Shown piece by piece: positions 14,220-21,923 of a DNA stretch of 43,465 nucleotides. Both the position numbers and the translations under genes were made by a program. Source of the stretch: Gammaproteobacteria bacterium (lineage in GTDB: Bacteria > Pseudomonadota > Gammaproteobacteria > Steroidobacterales > Foliamicaceae); the NCBI GenBank assembly GCA_026707445.1, contig JAPOWV010000039.1:1-43465 (forward strand), in the 5' to 3' direction. Under the pieces are notes generated by a model. The model searched no databases. It saw only the letters and a program-made list of their open reading frames with translations, and had not been told where the DNA came from. Positions within the stretch are counted from its first letter, which is position 1. Every line of letters begins with the position of its first letter.

Positions 14220-16403
14220 ATGAAAAAACCACATCACTTTCCCGTCACCCTGTTCTGCGCGGCGCTTGCCTCCGCTTTTTCCTTGCCCGCCGCGTCCGCC
14301 AAGGAGGGCATGTTCACGCCGGAGCAGATACCCGGCATCGCGGGGGACCTGCGCGCCACGGGGCTGAACCTGGACCCGGAAACGCTGGCCGATCTGACCG
14401 CGTTCCCGATGGGGGCGGTGATCTCGCTGGGCGGCTGCACCGCCTCGTTCGTGTCGCCGAAGGGGCTGGTGGTCACCAACCACCATTGCGCGCGCGGCTC
14501 GGTGCAGTTCAATTCCACCAGCGAGAACAACTACCTTGAGAACGGCTTCCTCGCCGCCTCGCTGTCCGAAGAGCTCCCGGCGGCTCCGGGGTCGCGCGTC
14601 TACGTCACCTTGCAGGTGGACGACGTTACCGAACAGGTCACCGGCGGACTGGATCCCGCGCTGGCGCCGCGCGAGCGTTTCACGAAGATCGAGCAGCGCC
14701 GCAAGGCCCTGATCAGCGAATGCGAGTCGGAACCCGGCTACCGCTGCCAGGCCGCGTCTTTCTTCGGCGGGCTGCAGTACAAGCTGATCAGGCGCCTGGA
14801 GATCCGGGACGTGCGCATCGTCTATTCGCCGGCCGACGCGATCGGCAAGTACGGCGGCGACATCGACAACTGGCGCTGGCCGCGGCATACCGGCGATTTC
14901 GCCTTTTACCGGGCCTACGTCGGGACGGACGGCAATCCCGCGGACTACTCGGAGGACAACGTCCCGTATTCGCCGCCCCACTACCTCGAGGTGTCCGCAG
15001 CCGGACTGGAGGACGGCGATTTCGTCATGGCCATGGGATACCCGGGAAGCACTTCCCGCTACGCTCGACTCGCGTCCGTGAGGCAGACCTTCAATTGGCA
15101 GTATCCCGAGTTTGTCCGGTTCTTCTCCGACTGGATAGCGACGATCGAGGCCGCGGCGCCGCAGGGCAGCGAAGCCCGCATTCGCTACGCCTCGAGATTG
15201 GCGCAGTTGAACAACGTGCTGAAGAACCTCAAGGGCCAGATCGACGGCGCGCGCCGCAACGACCTGGTCGGCCGCCGGGCGAAAAGGGAAGCGGAACTGA
15301 ACGACTGGATCGCGGCCGACCCGCACCGGATGATGCTCGGCCAGGCGATCGAGGAGCTCGACGCGCTCTCCGAGGAACGCGCCGAGGAGGCCAGGCGCAG
15401 CTATTGGTACGGCAATGCCTTGCGGCCGCAGCTATTGAGCGCGGCGCAGCGCCTGTACCGACTGGCGCACGAGCGCGGGAAGCCGGACGCGGCGAGAGAG
15501 AGCGGCTACCAGGAGCGCGACATGGCCATGTTCCGCCAGCGCATGAGCGTGATCGACCGCCGCTATGACCCGGCGGTGGACAAGGCCGAATGGATGCTGT
15601 TTCTAAGCGGCTATCTGAATCAACCCGATGAAATGCGGATCGAGGCGCTGGACGAAGCCATGGGCCTCTCAACCGAACTGAGCGACGAAAAGCTGTCGGA
15701 AAAGCTCGACGGGTACTACGAAGATTCGGTACTGAACGACCTGGATACGCGTCTGGCGCTCATGGACGCGTCGCCCGAAGAGCTCGAGAGCCACTCCGAC
15801 CCCTTCATGCGGCTTGCCGTTGCGCTGCACGAAACGCAAATGGAGCGGGAAGAAGCCGCCAAGGTCCGCGGCGGACGCGCCAACCTGCTCAACCCTCAGT
15901 ACATGCGCGCCATCATCAACTGGCAGCAGTCCAGGGGGCACGCCGCCTACCCGGACGCGAACTCCACGCTGCGCGTGACTTACGGCACGGTCATGGGCGG
16001 TTCGCCGGCCGACGGACTCCTCTATGAGCCGTTCACGCGCCTTCAAGGCATCGTGCAGAAGGACACGGGCGAGGAGCCGTTCAACTCGCCGGTCGCGCAA
16101 CTGGACCTGATCCGCGCGGGCGACTACGGCGACTATTTCCTGGATTCCATCGGCTCCGTACCGGTCAATTTCCTCTCGGACCTCGACTCGACCGGCGGCA
16201 ATTCCGGCTCGGCCACGCTGGACGCCGACGGCAAGCTGGTGGGCCTGCTGTTCGACGGCACGCTGGAGAGCGTGAATTCGGACTGGGACTTCGACCCGAG
16301 CATCACGCGCACGATCCACGTGGACACGCGCTACATGCTGTGGGTCATGGAAAAAGTCGACAGCGCTCAGACGCTGATCGACGAAATGACCATAGTGCGC
16401 TAG
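14220..16403 (+). CDS. S46-family serine dipeptidyl-peptidase (DPP7/DPP11 type), exported
   Basis: A 727-residue exopeptidase of normal family length, with a signal peptide (CAALASAFSLPAASA). Catalytic triad landmarks are all present: the His pair 88-89 in VVTNHHCARG, Asp226 in PRHTGDFAFY, and Ser662 in TGGNSGSATLD. The family removes dipeptides from peptide N-termini in the periplasm; enzymes with Gly or Arg at a key site prefer hydrophobic or acidic second residues, but I cannot align that position with certainty. It likely supports amino-acid scavenging from peptides. The stop shares a 4-bp CTAG with the convergent mpl stop. Confidence 0.93.
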   Translation: MKKPHHFPVTLFCAALASAFSLPAASAKEGMFTPEQIPGIAGDLRATGLNLDPETLADLTAFPMGAVISLGGCTASFVSPKGLVVTNHHCARGSVQFNSTSENNYLENGFLAASLSEELPAAPGSRVYVTLQVDDVTEQVTGGLDPALAPRERFTKIEQRRKALISECESEPGYRCQAASFFGGLQYKLIRRLEIRDVRIVYSPADAIGKYGGDIDNWRWPRHTGDFAFYRAYVGTDGNPADYSEDNVPYSPPHYLEVSAAGLEDGDFVMAMGYPGSTSRYARLASVRQTFNWQYPEFVRFFSDWIATIEAAAPQGSEARIRYASRLAQLNNVLKNLKGQIDGARRNDLVGRRAKREAELNDWIAADPHRMMLGQAIEELDALSEERAEEARRSYWYGNALRPQLLSAAQRLYRLAHERGKPDAARESGYQERDMAMFRQRMSVIDRRYDPAVDKAEWMLFLSGYLNQPDEMRIEALDEAMGLSTELSDEKLSEKLDGYYEDSVLNDLDTRLALMDASPEELESHSDPFMRLAVALHETQMEREEAAKVRGGRANLLNPQYMRAIINWQQSRGHAAYPDANSTLRVTYGTVMGGSPADGLLYEPFTRLQGIVQKDTGEEPFNSPVAQLDLIRAGDYGDYFLDSIGSVPVNFLSDLDSTGGNSGSATLDADGKLVGLLFDGTLESVNSDWDFDPSITRTIHVDTRYMLWVMEKVDSAQTLIDEMTIVR

Positions 16404-17755
16404 GCAGACAGGGCGGCGGCGATGAGACGGGCGCCGCCTGACGCGCCGCTGTTGCTCAAGAACACGACCGCGTCGCCCGGGCGGGCGGCCACGGCCACGG
16501 CCTGTGCGGCCTCTTCCGCGTCGCTGCATGGCGTCACATTCGAAACCGCGGCGAATTCCGACTCCGGGTTCCATTCGAGACTGCCGGAGGGGGCCAGCCA
16601 GGCATGCGCCGCTTCGCCGAGGGCCGCGGGCAACCCGTCAAGGTGCGCGCCGGAGCGCATGCTGTTTGAAGCGGGCTCGAACACCGCCAGCACCCGCGGG
16701 TAGTCCTGCTTCAGGGCCTCAAGCGTCAGCCGGATGGCCGTGGGATGGTGGGCGAAATCGTCGTAGAGCGCAATGTCCGAACCGGCGCCGTAGCGCCCGA
16801 TGAGCTGTAGGCGCCGTGCCGGCGGCCGGAAACTGCCGAGCGCTGCGCAGGCGCGCTCCAGATCGACCCCGGCGCCATTCGCGGCGGCCACCGCGGCAAG
16901 CGCATTGGACAGGTTGTGCGGTCCTGGAAGTTCCACCACGCCTTCGGCCTCGCCCGAAGCGCAATGGAACCGGGCTCGCGCGCCATCCACGCGCTCGGCG
17001 CGCCAGTCGGCGTCCGTGGAAGACCCGGCCGAAAAGCGTTCAACCGTCGACCAGCAACCTTGCTCCAGTAGCGTTGCGATATTGGCGTCCGCGCCATTGA
17101 CGATCAGGCGCCCGCCCCCCGGTGTGCGCCGTACGAGCTGGTGAAACTGCCACATCACCGCCTTCAGGTCGGCGAAGATGTCGGCGTGGTCGTATTCGAT
17201 GTTGTTGATGATCACGGTGCGCGCGCGGTAGTGCAGGAATTTCGCGTTCTTGTCGAAAAACGCGGTGTCGTATTCGTCGCCCTCGATGACGAAATGCCGG
17301 CCGCTTCCGAGCCTCGCCGTGCGCTCGAAGTTCCCGGGCGCTCCGCCGATCAGAAAGCCGGGTTCGAGTCCCGCCTCCTGCAGCAGCCAGGCCACCATGC
17401 CGGACGTCGTGGTCTTGCCGTGCGTCCCGGTCACCGCGATGACCTCGCGATCCGGCAAAACGTGCGTGCCCAGCCACTCGGGACCGGAAAGGTAATCGAG
17501 GCCCGAGTCCAGCAGCGACTCCACGATCGGCATGCCGCGCGACATGACGTTGCCCACCAGCACGAGGTCGGGCCTGGCGTCCAGTTGTCCGGGATCGAAG
17601 CCGACCACGGGTTCGATCCCCAGTTCCCGCAGGCGCGTGCTCATCGGCGGCCAGGCGGCGCGGTCGGCGCCGGTGACTTCGTGGCCGAGTTCGCGGGCCA
17701 GGGCGGCCAGGCCGCCCATGAAAGTCCCGCAAATGCCGAGAATATGGATGTGCAT
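16400..17755 (-). CDS. mpl: UDP-N-acetylmuramate:L-alanyl-gamma-D-glutamyl-meso-DAP ligase
   Basis: A 451-residue Mur-ligase: N-terminal nucleotide-binding fold starting MHIHILGICGTFMGGLA, the ATP loop GTHGKTTT at 110-117, the ligase segment DEYDTAFFDK, and the C-terminal HHPTAIRLTLEAL region, all diagnostic of Mpl rather than MurC. It ligates the recycled murein tripeptide to UDP-MurNAc in the cytoplasm, saving material during wall turnover. The ATG at 17755 overlaps the stop of the preceding membrane gene (TGATG). Mpl is typical of gamma- and betaproteobacteria that recycle peptidoglycan. Confidence 0.95.
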   Translation of the reverse strand: MHIHILGICGTFMGGLAALARELGHEVTGADRAAWPPMSTRLRELGIEPVVGFDPGQLDARPDLVLVGNVMSRGMPIVESLLDSGLDYLSGPEWLGTHVLPDREVIAVTGTHGKTTTSGMVAWLLQEAGLEPGFLIGGAPGNFERTARLGSGRHFVIEGDEYDTAFFDKNAKFLHYRARTVIINNIEYDHADIFADLKAVMWQFHQLVRRTPGGGRLIVNGADANIATLLEQGCWSTVERFSAGSSTDADWRAERVDGARARFHCASGEAEGVVELPGPHNLSNALAAVAAANGAGVDLERACAALGSFRPPARRLQLIGRYGAGSDIALYDDFAHHPTAIRLTLEALKQDYPRVLAVFEPASNSMRSGAHLDGLPAALGEAAHAWLAPSGSLEWNPESEFAAVSNVTPCSDAEEAAQAVAVAARPGDAVVFLSNSGASGGARLIAAALSA

Positions 17756-18285
17756 CAGGAAGTTTCGAGCGGAATGCCGAAAAGCTGGGTCAGCGCGACG
17801 TAGAGGATCATGTAGAGGAAAAAGTGAGCGACGGACAGCAGCAGCCCGGCCCAGATGCCGCGATCCATGGCCCGCGCAAAGATGTTGCCCATGGCCAGCA
17901 ACCACCACGCGAGGAAGCCGTATTCCGCCGCCTGGATCAAGAGCCCCGGCTGCTCCTGTGACGTAACGACGTAAACCAGCGGCAGGTTCAGCGCGTTGAT
18001 GATCGCCTGCACCCCCAGCAGGGACACGACCGTTTGCGGCCAGCGCTCGGGTTTGCCCGCCATCCACAGGACGAATCGCGAGTAGCCGAGCAGGAGCAGC
18101 AGCTCGAACGCCACGACAGGCAGGACGAAGAACGCCGGCGCCGGCAGCAGCATCAGGTAACCGATTGCGGTTACCGCTGCCCAGGGAACCAGGCACAGGC
18201 CCAGCATTCCGCGCGAACCCGGCAGCGAGTCCGGTCCGCGCAGGCCCAGCGACACCATCAGCACGCCCTGGAAGATTGCAACCAT
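17755..18285 (-). CDS. small multi-spanning membrane protein, function unknown
   Basis: A 176-residue hydrophobic protein with about four or five membrane segments (LCLVPWAAVTAIGYLMLL, FFVLPVVAFELLLLLGY, VSLLGVQAIINALNLPLVYV, FLAWWLLAMGNIF, LLLSVAHFFLYMILYVALT). I do not recognise the family. The ATG at 18285 is used; the frame continues to 18456 inside adk, which is likely a shadow. It sits between adk and mpl on the same strand, and TGATG-couples to mpl, so it may take part in envelope or wall recycling, or merely share the transcript. Confidence 0.65.
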   Translation of the reverse strand: MVAIFQGVLMVSLGLRGPDSLPGSRGMLGLCLVPWAAVTAIGYLMLLPAPAFFVLPVVAFELLLLLGYSRFVLWMAGKPERWPQTVVSLLGVQAIINALNLPLVYVVTSQEQPGLLIQAAEYGFLAWWLLAMGNIFARAMDRGIWAGLLLSVAHFFLYMILYVALTQLFGIPLETS

Positions 18286-18319
18286 TCGGGCCCGGACTCC
18301 TTCTCGCCGACCGCGCTCG

Positions 18320-18970
18320 CTAGGCGCCGGGGGCGGGTTGAAGCGCCGCCGACACCCGCGCAAACACTTCGTCGGGCGAGCCCAGTCCGTCCACGCGGCG
18401 CAGCAGGCCGGAGTAGTGCTCAAGCAGCGGACGGGTCTGGCGCTCGTACACGGCAAGCCGGTTGGCGATGGTCTCCTCGCGGTCGTCGTCGCGCTGGATC
18501 AGCTCGCCGCCCGCGGCGCGGCTAGCCGCCAGTTCCTCCGGCGACGAGAAATGAATGTTCAGCAGTTTACCGGTGGCCGAACAGGTCCGGCGGCCGGTCA
18601 GCCTCTTCATCAGCACGCCGCGGTCGACTTCCAGCATCAGCACTGCATCCAGTTGCTGGCCCGACCCCTCGAGCAGCTCTCCGAGCAGGCGGGCCTGCGA
18701 ACGGTTGCGGGGAAAGCCGTCGAGGATGAAGCCCCCTTCACAATCGTCCTGCCGAAGCCGCTCATCCAGAAGCTGCATGACAAGCTCGTCGGAAACCAGT
18801 TCCCCGGCATCCATCGCCGCCCTTGCCTGAAGCCCCAGCGGCGTGCCGGCCGATACGGCCGCACGCAGCAGGTCGCCGGTGGACACCTGCGGCCAGCCTT
18901 TCCGTTCCTCCAGCCGGCGCGCCTGGGTGCCCTTCCCTGCGCCCGGGGCGCCCAGAAAAACAATCCGCAT
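18320..18970 (-). CDS. adk: adenylate kinase
   Basis: A 216-residue long-form adenylate kinase (2 ADP = ATP + AMP). It has the P-loop GAPGAGKG at 7-14, the AMP site STGDLLRAAV, the DGFPRN signature near residue 83, and a LID from about 126 to 162 ending GGELIQRDDD. The LID has only a single cysteine, so it is not the zinc-binding type. GGAGGACTCG just before the ATG is a good ribosome site. Divergent from the PPi-phosphofructokinase gene, 82 bp apart; as I recall, adk next to this kinase and mpl is also seen in Xanthomonadaceae. Confidence 0.97.
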   Translation of the reverse strand: MRIVFLGAPGAGKGTQARRLEERKGWPQVSTGDLLRAAVSAGTPLGLQARAAMDAGELVSDELVMQLLDERLRQDDCEGGFILDGFPRNRSQARLLGELLEGSGQQLDAVLMLEVDRGVLMKRLTGRRTCSATGKLLNIHFSSPEELAASRAAGGELIQRDDDREETIANRLAVYERQTRPLLEHYSGLLRRVDGLGSPDEVFARVSAALQPAPGA

Positions 18971-19052
18971 CGAGTCCTCCGGTCTGGTGTGCTGTCCCGG
19001 TCAAGGGGGTGCTATCGTACACGTTAGTCCACGCAGAACAGCGACTGTCCGC

Positions 19053-20309
19053 ATGCCCGCGCCCAACGCACTCTACGCTCAGTCGGGCGGTCCCACGGCC
19101 GTCATCAACGCTACCGCCCAGGGCGTTATCGAGGCAGTGCGCCGGGCGAGGCCGGCGGTCGGCAAGCTGTACGCCGCGCGAAATGGCATCCTCGGCGCGC
19201 TGCACGAGCAATTGCTTGACACCGACGCCGCTTCCGCGGAAGACGTAACCGCCCTGGGCCAGCGTCCCGGAAGCGCCTTCGGAACGGCCCGCTACAAGCT
19301 GGCCCGGTTCGAGGAAGACGAGCGCGAATACCACCGGCTGATCGAAGTGTTTCGCGCGCACGGGATCGGCATGGTGTTCTTCAACGGCGGCAACGACTCC
19401 ATGGACACGGCGCTGAAGCTCTCGGAGCTTGGGCGGCGGCTGGATTACCCGCTCACCTGCATCGGCCTGCCCAAGACCGTCGACAACGACCTTCCGGTCA
19501 CCGACTGCTGCCCCGGGTTCGGCTCGGCGGCGAAGTACGTGGCGGTGTCCACCCGGGAGGCCGCGCTGGACGTCGCCGGCATGGCGCGGACCTCGACCAA
19601 GGTCTTCATCCTGGAAGTCATGGGACGGCATGCGGGCTGGATCGCCGCGGCCGGAGGGCTGGCGGGATCCGGTGCGGGCGATGCGCCGCACATCATCCTG
19701 TTCCCCGAAGTTCCCTTCGAGCAGGACCGCTTCCTCGAGCGGGTCCGGGAGTCCGTAGAACGGCATGAATACTGCGTGATCGTGGCCAGCGAGGGGGCCC
19801 GCTACGGCGATGGCCGCTTCCTTTCCGAGGCGGGCGGCACCGACGCCTTCGGCCACAAGCAGCTCGGCGGGCTGGCGCCGGTGGTGGCGGACATGATCCG
19901 CGAGAACCTCGGCTACAAGCACCACTACGCCATCAGCGACTACCTCCAGCGTTCGGCGAGGCACCTGGCGTCCGCCACCGACCTCGAGCATGCCTACGCG
20001 GCCGGGCGGTCAGGCGTCGAACTGGCGCTCGCGGGCCGCAACGCGGTGATGGTGACGATCAGGCGCACCGGCGACGATCCCTACACATGGGAAACGTCCT
20101 CCGCCCCCCTCGATCAGGTGGCCAATCGGGAAAAGGAGTTGCCGCGCGAGTACATAAGGGAAGATGGCTACGGCATCACCGGGGCGGCCCGAACCTATCT
20201 TCAGCCGCTGGTCGAGGGCGAGGCCCTGCCCCCTTTTCGCGGCGGACTGCCGGTTTACGAGGAAATCGACCTGCCTTCGGCGAAAAAACGCCTCGAGCCG
20301 TTCGATTAG
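19053..20309 (+). CDS. pfp: pyrophosphate-dependent 6-phosphofructokinase
   Basis: A 418-residue phosphofructokinase. Lys141 in PKTVDND (Gly in ATP-dependent forms) and Asp115 in GGNDS (second Gly of GGDGS in ATP enzymes) are the classic pyrophosphate-specifying residues. Asp144 of the same motif is the expected catalytic base, and MGRHAGW holds the sugar-phosphate site. PPi-PFK interconverts fructose 6-phosphate and fructose 1,6-bisphosphate reversibly, so it can serve glycolysis and gluconeogenesis. An oddity is Asn114 where Mg2+-binding Asp is usual, though this variant is, to my knowledge, shared by a PPi-PFK subgroup. ATG 19053 begins the conserved N-terminus (ALYAQSGGPT). Confidence 0.9.
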   Translation: MPAPNALYAQSGGPTAVINATAQGVIEAVRRARPAVGKLYAARNGILGALHEQLLDTDAASAEDVTALGQRPGSAFGTARYKLARFEEDEREYHRLIEVFRAHGIGMVFFNGGNDSMDTALKLSELGRRLDYPLTCIGLPKTVDNDLPVTDCCPGFGSAAKYVAVSTREAALDVAGMARTSTKVFILEVMGRHAGWIAAAGGLAGSGAGDAPHIILFPEVPFEQDRFLERVRESVERHEYCVIVASEGARYGDGRFLSEAGGTDAFGHKQLGGLAPVVADMIRENLGYKHHYAISDYLQRSARHLASATDLEHAYAAGRSGVELALAGRNAVMVTIRRTGDDPYTWETSSAPLDQVANREKELPREYIREDGYGITGAARTYLQPLVEGEALPPFRGGLPVYEEIDLPSAKKRLEPFD

Positions 20310-20315
20310 GCCCGT

Positions 20316-20609
20316 TTAGCCGTGGCGGGCGGCGAAGCGGCGCAGTTGCTCTTCGGTGGCCGGCTTCTGGTACTTCTTCTTCCAGTCGGCGTAGGGCATG
20401 CCGTATATGCGCTCGCGCGCTTCGGTCTCGCTCAGGTCGATTCCGCGTTCGTTGGCCGCTTCCGCGTACCAGCGGCCCAGGCAGTTGCGGCAGAAGCCGC
20501 CGGCGATCATCAGGTCGATGTTCTGGACGTCCCTGTTCTCGTCCAGGTGCCTGATGAGGCGCCGCAGCACCGCCGCTTCCAGCTCATGGTTGGCGTTTTC
20601 GTCGCTCAT
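20316..20609 (-). CDS. DUF1244-family small protein
   Basis: A 97-residue protein of normal family length with the conserved core IAGGFCRNCLGRWY around residues 41-54 and the tail YGMPYADWKKKYQKPAT. The two cysteines three apart (CRNC) could bind metal or form a disulfide. DUF1244 proteins are widespread in proteobacteria, small, helical and of unknown function. The gene is alone on its strand, convergent with pfp (6 bp apart) and divergent from pheA, with a palindromic -10-like element between them. Confidence 0.85.
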   Translation of the reverse strand: MSDENANHELEAAVLRRLIRHLDENRDVQNIDLMIAGGFCRNCLGRWYAEAANERGIDLSETEARERIYGMPYADWKKKYQKPATEEQLRRFAARHG

Positions 20610-20643
20610 GGGATTTCTCCGGTCACGCGCGAAACAAGGCGGA

Positions 20644-20655
20644 GGAGTATACTCC
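20644..20655. promoter_or_regulatory. palindromic element with -10 boxes on both strands
   Basis: GGAGTATACTCC is a perfect 12-bp palindrome in the 71-bp gap between DUF1244 and pheA. It contains TATACT on both strands (20648-20653 plus; 20652-20647 minus), so one site could drive both genes. Leader lengths would be about 20-27 nt for pheA and 30-35 nt for DUF1244. It might instead be an operator. Good -35 boxes are not seen. Confidence 0.45.
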
Positions 20656-20680
20656 CGCCGTTGTTTCCGGAGGACCCCCT

Positions 20681-21526
20681 TTGAGCATCGCCTACCAGGG
20701 AATCGCCGGGGCCTGGTCGCACCTGGCTTGCCGCGCCGTCCATCCGGAGCTGGAAGCCGTCCCCTGCGCGAGTTTCGAGGATGTTTTCGAGATCGTCGAG
20801 GCCGGCGGCGGCGACCTCGCCATGATTCCGATCGAGAACAACCTGGGCGGCCGCGTGGCCGACATACATCAGCTTCTGCCCCACCAGGCCCTGCACATCG
20901 TGGCCGAGTACTTCCAGCCGATACGCCACGAACTGCTGGCCGTTCCGGGCGCCACGTTCGAGGGCTTGAAGGCGGTATACAGCCATCCCCAGGCGCTGGC
21001 GCAGTGCCGGCGCTATCTGCGTGAACGGGGGCTTGAGCCGCGGGCGGCCAGCGACACTGCCGCAGCCGCGGAGCGGGTGGCGCAGCGGGGCGATCCGTCC
21101 ATCGGCGCGATCGCTTCGGCGCTGGCGGGCGAACTGTATGAACTTAGCAGCCTGGGCGGGAACATTCAGGACGCGCAGCACAATACGACCCGCTTCATCG
21201 TGCTGGCCAGGGAAAAGAATTGCGGGCCCGCCGACCGTGACACGGACTACATCACTGCGCTGTGGTTCCAGCTCCGCAGCGTGCCGGCGGCCCTGTACAA
21301 GGCGCTGGGGGCCTTCGCCACGAACAACGTCAACCTCACCAAGCTCGAGAGCTATATCGGCACGGAGAACTTCGACCGGGCGCGTTTTTACGTCGAGGTC
21401 GAGGGCCACGAGTCCGATGCCCCGGTGCTGTCGGCGCTCGAGGAAATCGAGTACTACACCGACATCGTGCGCGTGCTCGGCAGCTTCCCGCAGCACGAGT
21501 TCCGGCGGCAACGGAACAAGCCTTAA
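20681..21526 (+). CDS. pheA: prephenate dehydratase, monofunctional, with ACT domain
   Basis: A 281-residue enzyme converting prephenate to phenylpyruvate in phenylalanine synthesis. The catalytic NTTRF sits near residue 170, and an ACT regulatory domain follows from about 190 (AALYKALGAFATNNVNLTKL). There is no chorismate mutase domain, unlike most gammaproteobacterial PheA. The N-terminus (YQGIAGAWSHLA) and the ACT motif ESYIGTENFDRARFYVEVEGH-type sequence (instead of ESRP) resemble the alphaproteobacterial form. The TTG at 20681 is chosen for its position, 7 nt after GGAGG. A GC hairpin at 21539-21563 follows the gene. Confidence 0.92.
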   Translation: MSIAYQGIAGAWSHLACRAVHPELEAVPCASFEDVFEIVEAGGGDLAMIPIENNLGGRVADIHQLLPHQALHIVAEYFQPIRHELLAVPGATFEGLKAVYSHPQALAQCRRYLRERGLEPRAASDTAAAAERVAQRGDPSIGAIASALAGELYELSSLGGNIQDAQHNTTRFIVLAREKNCGPADRDTDYITALWFQLRSVPAALYKALGAFATNNVNLTKLESYIGTENFDRARFYVEVEGHESDAPVLSALEEIEYYTDIVRVLGSFPQHEFRRQRNKP

Positions 21527-21538
21527 CATAGGTGGCCC

Positions 21539-21563
21539 GCCGCCCGAAGATCGTCGGGGCGGC
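21539..21563 (+). terminator. GC hairpin between pheA and the EthD gene
   Basis: GCCGCCC (21539-21545) pairs with GGGCGGC (21557-21563); the stem extends two more pairs inward with a one-base bulge. No T-run follows, so it may only partially terminate or may protect the pheA message. Confidence 0.4.
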
Positions 21564-21595
21564 GCATGGAATAGAAACGATCCGGAGGTGCCGAA

Positions 21596-21907
21596 ATGCA
21601 CAAGATTCTTGTCACATACACACGTCCCGACGACGTAGCGGGCTTCGATAAGTACTTTCGCGACGTTCACGCGCCGATCGTGCGGAAGATTCCGGGGCTG
21701 AAGAAACTGGTCGTGAACCGCATCACGGGCAATGCAATGGGAGGCGATCCCTCCTTTTACCTGGTGGTGGGCCTGCAGTTCGGCTCCAGGGAGGATTTCG
21801 AAGCGGCAATGCGTTCGGAGGAAAACGCCGCCGCGGGCAAGGACGCGGTCGAGTTCTGCCGGGCCACCGGCTCGGAGTTCGAAGTGATGATCGCCCACGA
21901 AGAGTGA
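21596..21907 (+). CDS. EthD-family small protein
   Basis: A 103-residue protein with the EthD/dimeric alpha-beta barrel pattern: an N-terminal strand (KILVTYTRP), FDKYFRDVHAPIVRKIPGLKKL, with the typical Hx(A/P)xxxxxPG feature, and a C-terminal strand (FEVMIAHEE). Members include decarboxylases and cyclases of polyketide-like intermediates as well as ether-degradation accessory proteins, so a role as a small enzyme acting on a catabolic intermediate is possible. CGGAGGTGCCGAA gives an excellent ribosome site. It lies 16 bp before the ThDP enzyme gene, almost surely in the same transcript. Confidence 0.82.
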   Translation: MHKILVTYTRPDDVAGFDKYFRDVHAPIVRKIPGLKKLVVNRITGNAMGGDPSFYLVVGLQFGSREDFEAAMRSEENAAAGKDAVEFCRATGSEFEVMIAHEE

Positions 21908-21923
21908 CCGGAAAAGTCGGCGT

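Noticed and set aside
14112..15326. In-frame extension of the permease to 788 residues
   Set aside because: The added part is antisense to the S46 peptidase, which carries all its catalytic motifs.
20662..20680. Anti-Shine-Dalgarno or attenuator control of pheA
   Set aside because: The leader is too short for a Phe-rich leader peptide and no terminator with T-run was found.
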